A stretch of DNA of 7,837 nucleotides from Firmicutes bacterium UBA3871 (GTDB lineage Bacteria; Bacillota; Clostridia; Peptostreptococcales; Anaerovoracaceae): contig DGGP01000114.1 in NCBI GenBank assembly GCA_002392265.1, positions 1-7,837 of the forward strand, read 5' to 3'. This document shows, one piece after another, positions 6,009-7,837 of the stretch (within the stretch, counting starts at the first letter, position 1; each line of letters starts with the position of its first letter). Both the position numbers and the translations under genes were made by a program. Below the pieces are notes generated by a model that worked only from the letters and a program-made list of their open reading frames with translations, was not told the DNA's origin and made no database searches.

Positions 6009-7199
6009 ATGAAACAGTTTGAACTAAAATACGGATGTAATCCTAACCAAAAAAATGCTAAAATATATATGCAGGACGGAAGCGAGCTTCCAATCAGAAT
6101 TTTAAACGGCAGACCGGGATATATCAATTTCCTGGATGCGTTCAATTCGTGGCAGCTGGTTAGAGAGCTGCGCGAGGCGACAAAGCTTCCTGCTGCGGCA
6201 AGCTTCAAGCATGTCAGCCCGAGCGGTGCGGCAGTAGGCGTGAGGCTTGGCGAAGACCTCAAGCGTGCTGTGGCGGTGGATGACATCCCCGGCCTCGACG
6301 ATTCGCTGCTGGCATGTGCTTATGCAAGAGCTCGCGGCACGGACAGGCTGTGCTCGTTTGGCGACTTCATCGCACTTTCGGATGTGTGCGACGTGACGAC
6401 TGCGCTTATCGTAAAGCGTGAGGTTTCGGACGGAATCATCGCGCCGGGATACGAGCCGGAGGCGCTCGAGATTCTGAAGAGCAAGCGCAGCGGCGGCTAC
6501 AATATCATCGAAATCGACCCGGGCTACAGGCCGGAGGTCACAGAGACAAAGCAGGTGTTCGGAATCACGTTTGAGCAGGAAAGAAACGAGAGCGAAATCG
6601 ATGCGTCGATTCTGGGTAATGTGGTTGCGGGTCAGGCGCTTCCGCCGGAAGCTGTGCGCGACCTCATTGTAGCGCTGATTACGCTCAAATATACGCAGTC
6701 AAACTCGGTTTGCTATGCAACCGACGGCCAGGCAATCGGCGTCGGAGCGGGGCAGCAGTCGAGAATCCACTGCACCAGACTGGCGGGGAGCAAGGCTGAT
6801 AACTGGCTGCTTCGTCAGGCAAAGTGCGTGCTGGAGCTGCCTTTCAGAGAGGATATAAAGCGTCCGATTATGGACAATGTGATAGATTCTTACATTAATG
6901 GAAATGAAGAGGATGTGTGTGCGGACGGCATCTGGGAAAACTATTTCACTGAAAAGCCGGCACCGTTTTCAAAGGAGGAACAGACAAAGTATCTGCGCGA
7001 AGTGGGCGCAAGGTACAGTGTAAGTCTTGCATCCGATGCCTTTTTTCCATTCCCTGATAACGTTATCAGAGCGCTTAAATCAGGCGTAAAATATATAGCA
7101 CAGCCGGGCGGCTCAATTCGAGACGACCTGGTTATCGAGACCTGTAAAAAGAATGGAATCAGCATGGCCTTTACCGGCCTGCGCCTGTTCCACCACTAG
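6009..7199 (+). CDS. purH: Stand-alone AICAR transformylase (PurH C-terminal-type), eukaryote-like
   Basis: The enzyme formylates AICAR with 10-formyltetrahydrofolate to FAICAR, the step before IMP. The 396-residue protein is only the transformylase half of PurH/ATIC; the N-terminal MGS-like cyclohydrolase domain is absent, and the 37-base gap upstream leaves no room for it. Catalytic K67 and H68 sit in FKHVSPSGAAVG (66-77). Other blocks are AYARARGTDRLCSFGDFIAL (104-123), SDVCDV (124-129), VSDGIIAPGYE (139-149), KYTQSNSVCYA (227-237), GAGQQSRIHCTRLAG (246-260), SDAFFPFPDN (342-351) and a C-terminal LRLFHH. From memory these run nearly word for word with human ATIC (KHVSPAGAAVG, AYARARGADRMSSFGDF, ending LRLFHH), closer than to E. 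coli-type PurH. A strong GGAGGTG (5997-6003) precedes the ATG. The upstream PurO-type enzyme supplies the missing cyclohydrolase. Confidence 0.95.
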   Translation: MKQFELKYGCNPNQKNAKIYMQDGSELPIRILNGRPGYINFLDAFNSWQLVRELREATKLPAAASFKHVSPSGAAVGVRLGEDLKRAVAVDDIPGLDDSLLACAYARARGTDRLCSFGDFIALSDVCDVTTALIVKREVSDGIIAPGYEPEALEILKSKRSGGYNIIEIDPGYRPEVTETKQVFGITFEQERNESEIDASILGNVVAGQALPPEAVRDLIVALITLKYTQSNSVCYATDGQAIGVGAGQQSRIHCTRLAGSKADNWLLRQAKCVLELPFREDIKRPIMDNVIDSYINGNEEDVCADGIWENYFTEKPAPFSKEEQTKYLREVGARYSVSLASDAFFPFPDNVIRALKSGVKYIAQPGGSIRDDLVIETCKKNGISMAFTGLRLFHH

Positions 7200-7202
7200 G
7201 CG

Positions 7203-7295
7203 AATCTGGGGACAGGCACCAAATTGGAATTTTGGCGAATTTGGGGACAGGCACCAAATTAGCCTTTTTGGAAATTTGGGGACAGGTCTGACATT
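7203..7295 (-). repeat. Three-copy palindromic repeat array, reverse orientation (after the AICAR transformylase)
   Basis: Units start at 7203, 7238 and 7273, again exactly 35 bases apart, and are reverse complements of the units at 1296-1390. Two perfect 26-base inverted matches tie the arrays together: 7203-7228 to 1328-1353, and 7244-7269 to 1357-1382. The unit at 7273 shares 16 bases with the first forward unit (1303-1318), and its outer arm is degraded. The middle unit forms a perfect 7-base stem (7238-7244 with 7254-7260) and is followed by TTTTT (7265-7269), so this array could act as a weak terminator of the purine transcript. It begins four bases after the transformylase stop codon and ends ten bases before the ybaK Shine-Dalgarno. 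Confidence 0.9.
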
Positions 7296-7316
7296 TTGCA
7301 GAGTAGGAGGCCTATA

Positions 7317-7799
7317 ATGGAAAAAACAAATGTAATGAGGCTTCTTGAGCAGAAAAAGATTGCGCACATCGAATATGAGTATAGCTTTAACGGTGAGAAT
7401 GCGCCCAGCGGGACAGAGGTGGCGGAAATGCTTGGGCTCGATCCGGACAGAGTATTCAAAACGCTGGTAACTGTCGGAAAGAGCGGAGAGCACTATGTCT
7501 ATATGGTTCCGGTAAAGGAAGAGCTTGATCTGAAAAAAGCAGCAAAAGCAGCCGGTGAAAAATCGGTGGAGATGCTCAAGGCCAAGGAGCTGCTGCCGCT
7601 GACCGGCTACGTCCACGGGGGCTGCTCGCCTATCGGCATGAAAAAGCTGTTCCCGACCTTTATACATTCAAGCGCGGAGGAGCAGCCTGTGATACTTTGC
7701 AGCGGCGGGCGGGTAGGCCTGCAGATAGAGCTGTCACTTGCAGACCTGCGAAAGCTCGTACCGATAAGATCGGCGGATATAATCGCTGACAGATTATAA
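7317..7799 (+). CDS. ybaK: YbaK/EbsC-family Cys-tRNA(Pro) deacylase
   Basis: YbaK proteins are free-standing trans-editing enzymes that hydrolyse mischarged Cys-tRNA(Pro), a by-product of prolyl-tRNA synthetase. The 160-residue protein is full length for the family. Seen are VFKTLV (residues 46-51) with the family's essential lysine at K48, the loop GYVHGGCSPIGMKK (97-110) and the C-terminal SGGRVGLQIELSLADL (129-144). The start is the ATG at 7317 with AGGAGG at 7305-7310; the frame opens at a TTG at 7296 but that would place the Shine-Dalgarno inside the gene. It follows the repeat array after the purine operon, and a functional link with purine synthesis is not evident; it may be a separate or read-through unit. 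Substrate within the YbaK/ProX superfamily cannot be fixed by motif alone. Confidence 0.92.
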   Translation: MEKTNVMRLLEQKKIAHIEYEYSFNGENAPSGTEVAEMLGLDPDRVFKTLVTVGKSGEHYVYMVPVKEELDLKKAAKAAGEKSVEMLKAKELLPLTGYVHGGCSPIGMKKLFPTFIHSSAEEQPVILCSGGRVGLQIELSLADLRKLVPIRSADIIADRL

Positions 7800-7823
7800 T
7801 TATCAAGGGGGGACGATCGTATC

Positions 7824-7837
7824 ATGAATTACAGGAT
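7824..7837 (+). CDS. Start of a further gene (cut by window end)
   Basis: An ATG at 7824 opens a frame reading MNYR before the window ends. AAGGGGGGAC at 7805-7814 is a plausible ribosome binding site about ten bases upstream. It lies 24 bases after the ybaK stop codon, in the same direction, so it is probably co-transcribed. Four residues are too few to identify the product. Confidence 0.45.

Noticed and set aside
7296..7316. Upstream TTG start for ybaK
   Set aside because: It would put the AGGAGG at 7305-7310 inside the gene; the ATG at 7317 is six bases after it.
7113..7667. Minus-strand open frame (184 codons) across the transformylase end, the repeat array and ybaK
   Set aside because: It overlaps two well-supported + strand genes and translates repeat sequence; no recognisable domain.

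Overview
The window reads as chromosomal DNA from an anaerobic Gram-positive bacterium, most likely a Clostridia/Eubacteriales member. The evidence is strong AGGAGG-type ribosome binding sites, moderate GC, a PurR-like (CGAAC/GTTCG) control site before purE, and a [4Fe-4S]-type PurF. I cannot name a genus from sequence alone. All real genes are on the + strand.

Layout: (1) The 3' end of a heavy-metal (P1B-type) transport ATPase (1-519), followed by a strong intrinsic terminator (533-576). (2) A 269-base intergenic region with a candidate PurR operator, a sigma-A-type promoter and an unusual hairpin between the Shine-Dalgarno and the purE start. (3) A purine nucleotide biosynthesis operon: purE (789-1289), purC (1408-2094), purF (2119-3546), purM (3548-4600), purN (4627-5226), a PurO-family IMP cyclohydrolase (5243-5971) and a stand-alone AICAR transformylase (6009-7199). 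(4) ybaK, a Cys-tRNA deacylase family gene (7317-7799). (5) The first codons of a further gene (from 7824). Two three-copy arrays of a short palindromic repeat, in opposite orientation and both with an exact 35-base period, lie after purE (1296-1390) and after the AICAR transformylase (7203-7295), so they bracket the purC-to-transformylase block.

Together the genes cover PRPP to phosphoribosylamine (PurF), GAR formylation (PurN), AIR formation (PurM), AIR carboxylation (PurE), SAICAR formation (PurC), AICAR formylation and closure to IMP. Genes for GAR synthetase (purD), FGAM synthetase (purL), adenylosuccinate lyase (purB) and PurK are not in the window.

Two biochemical points stand out. 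First, the PurF lacks the catalytic N-terminal cysteine and most other glutaminase active-site motifs, yet keeps the PRPP-binding site and all four putative Fe-S cysteines. It looks like a pseudo-glutaminase that would need free or externally delivered ammonia. Second, the last two steps are not done by the usual bacterial PurH fusion. A separate PurO-type cyclohydrolase (first known from archaea) sits beside a single-domain AICAR transformylase that resembles the C-terminal half of animal ATIC more than typical bacterial PurH.
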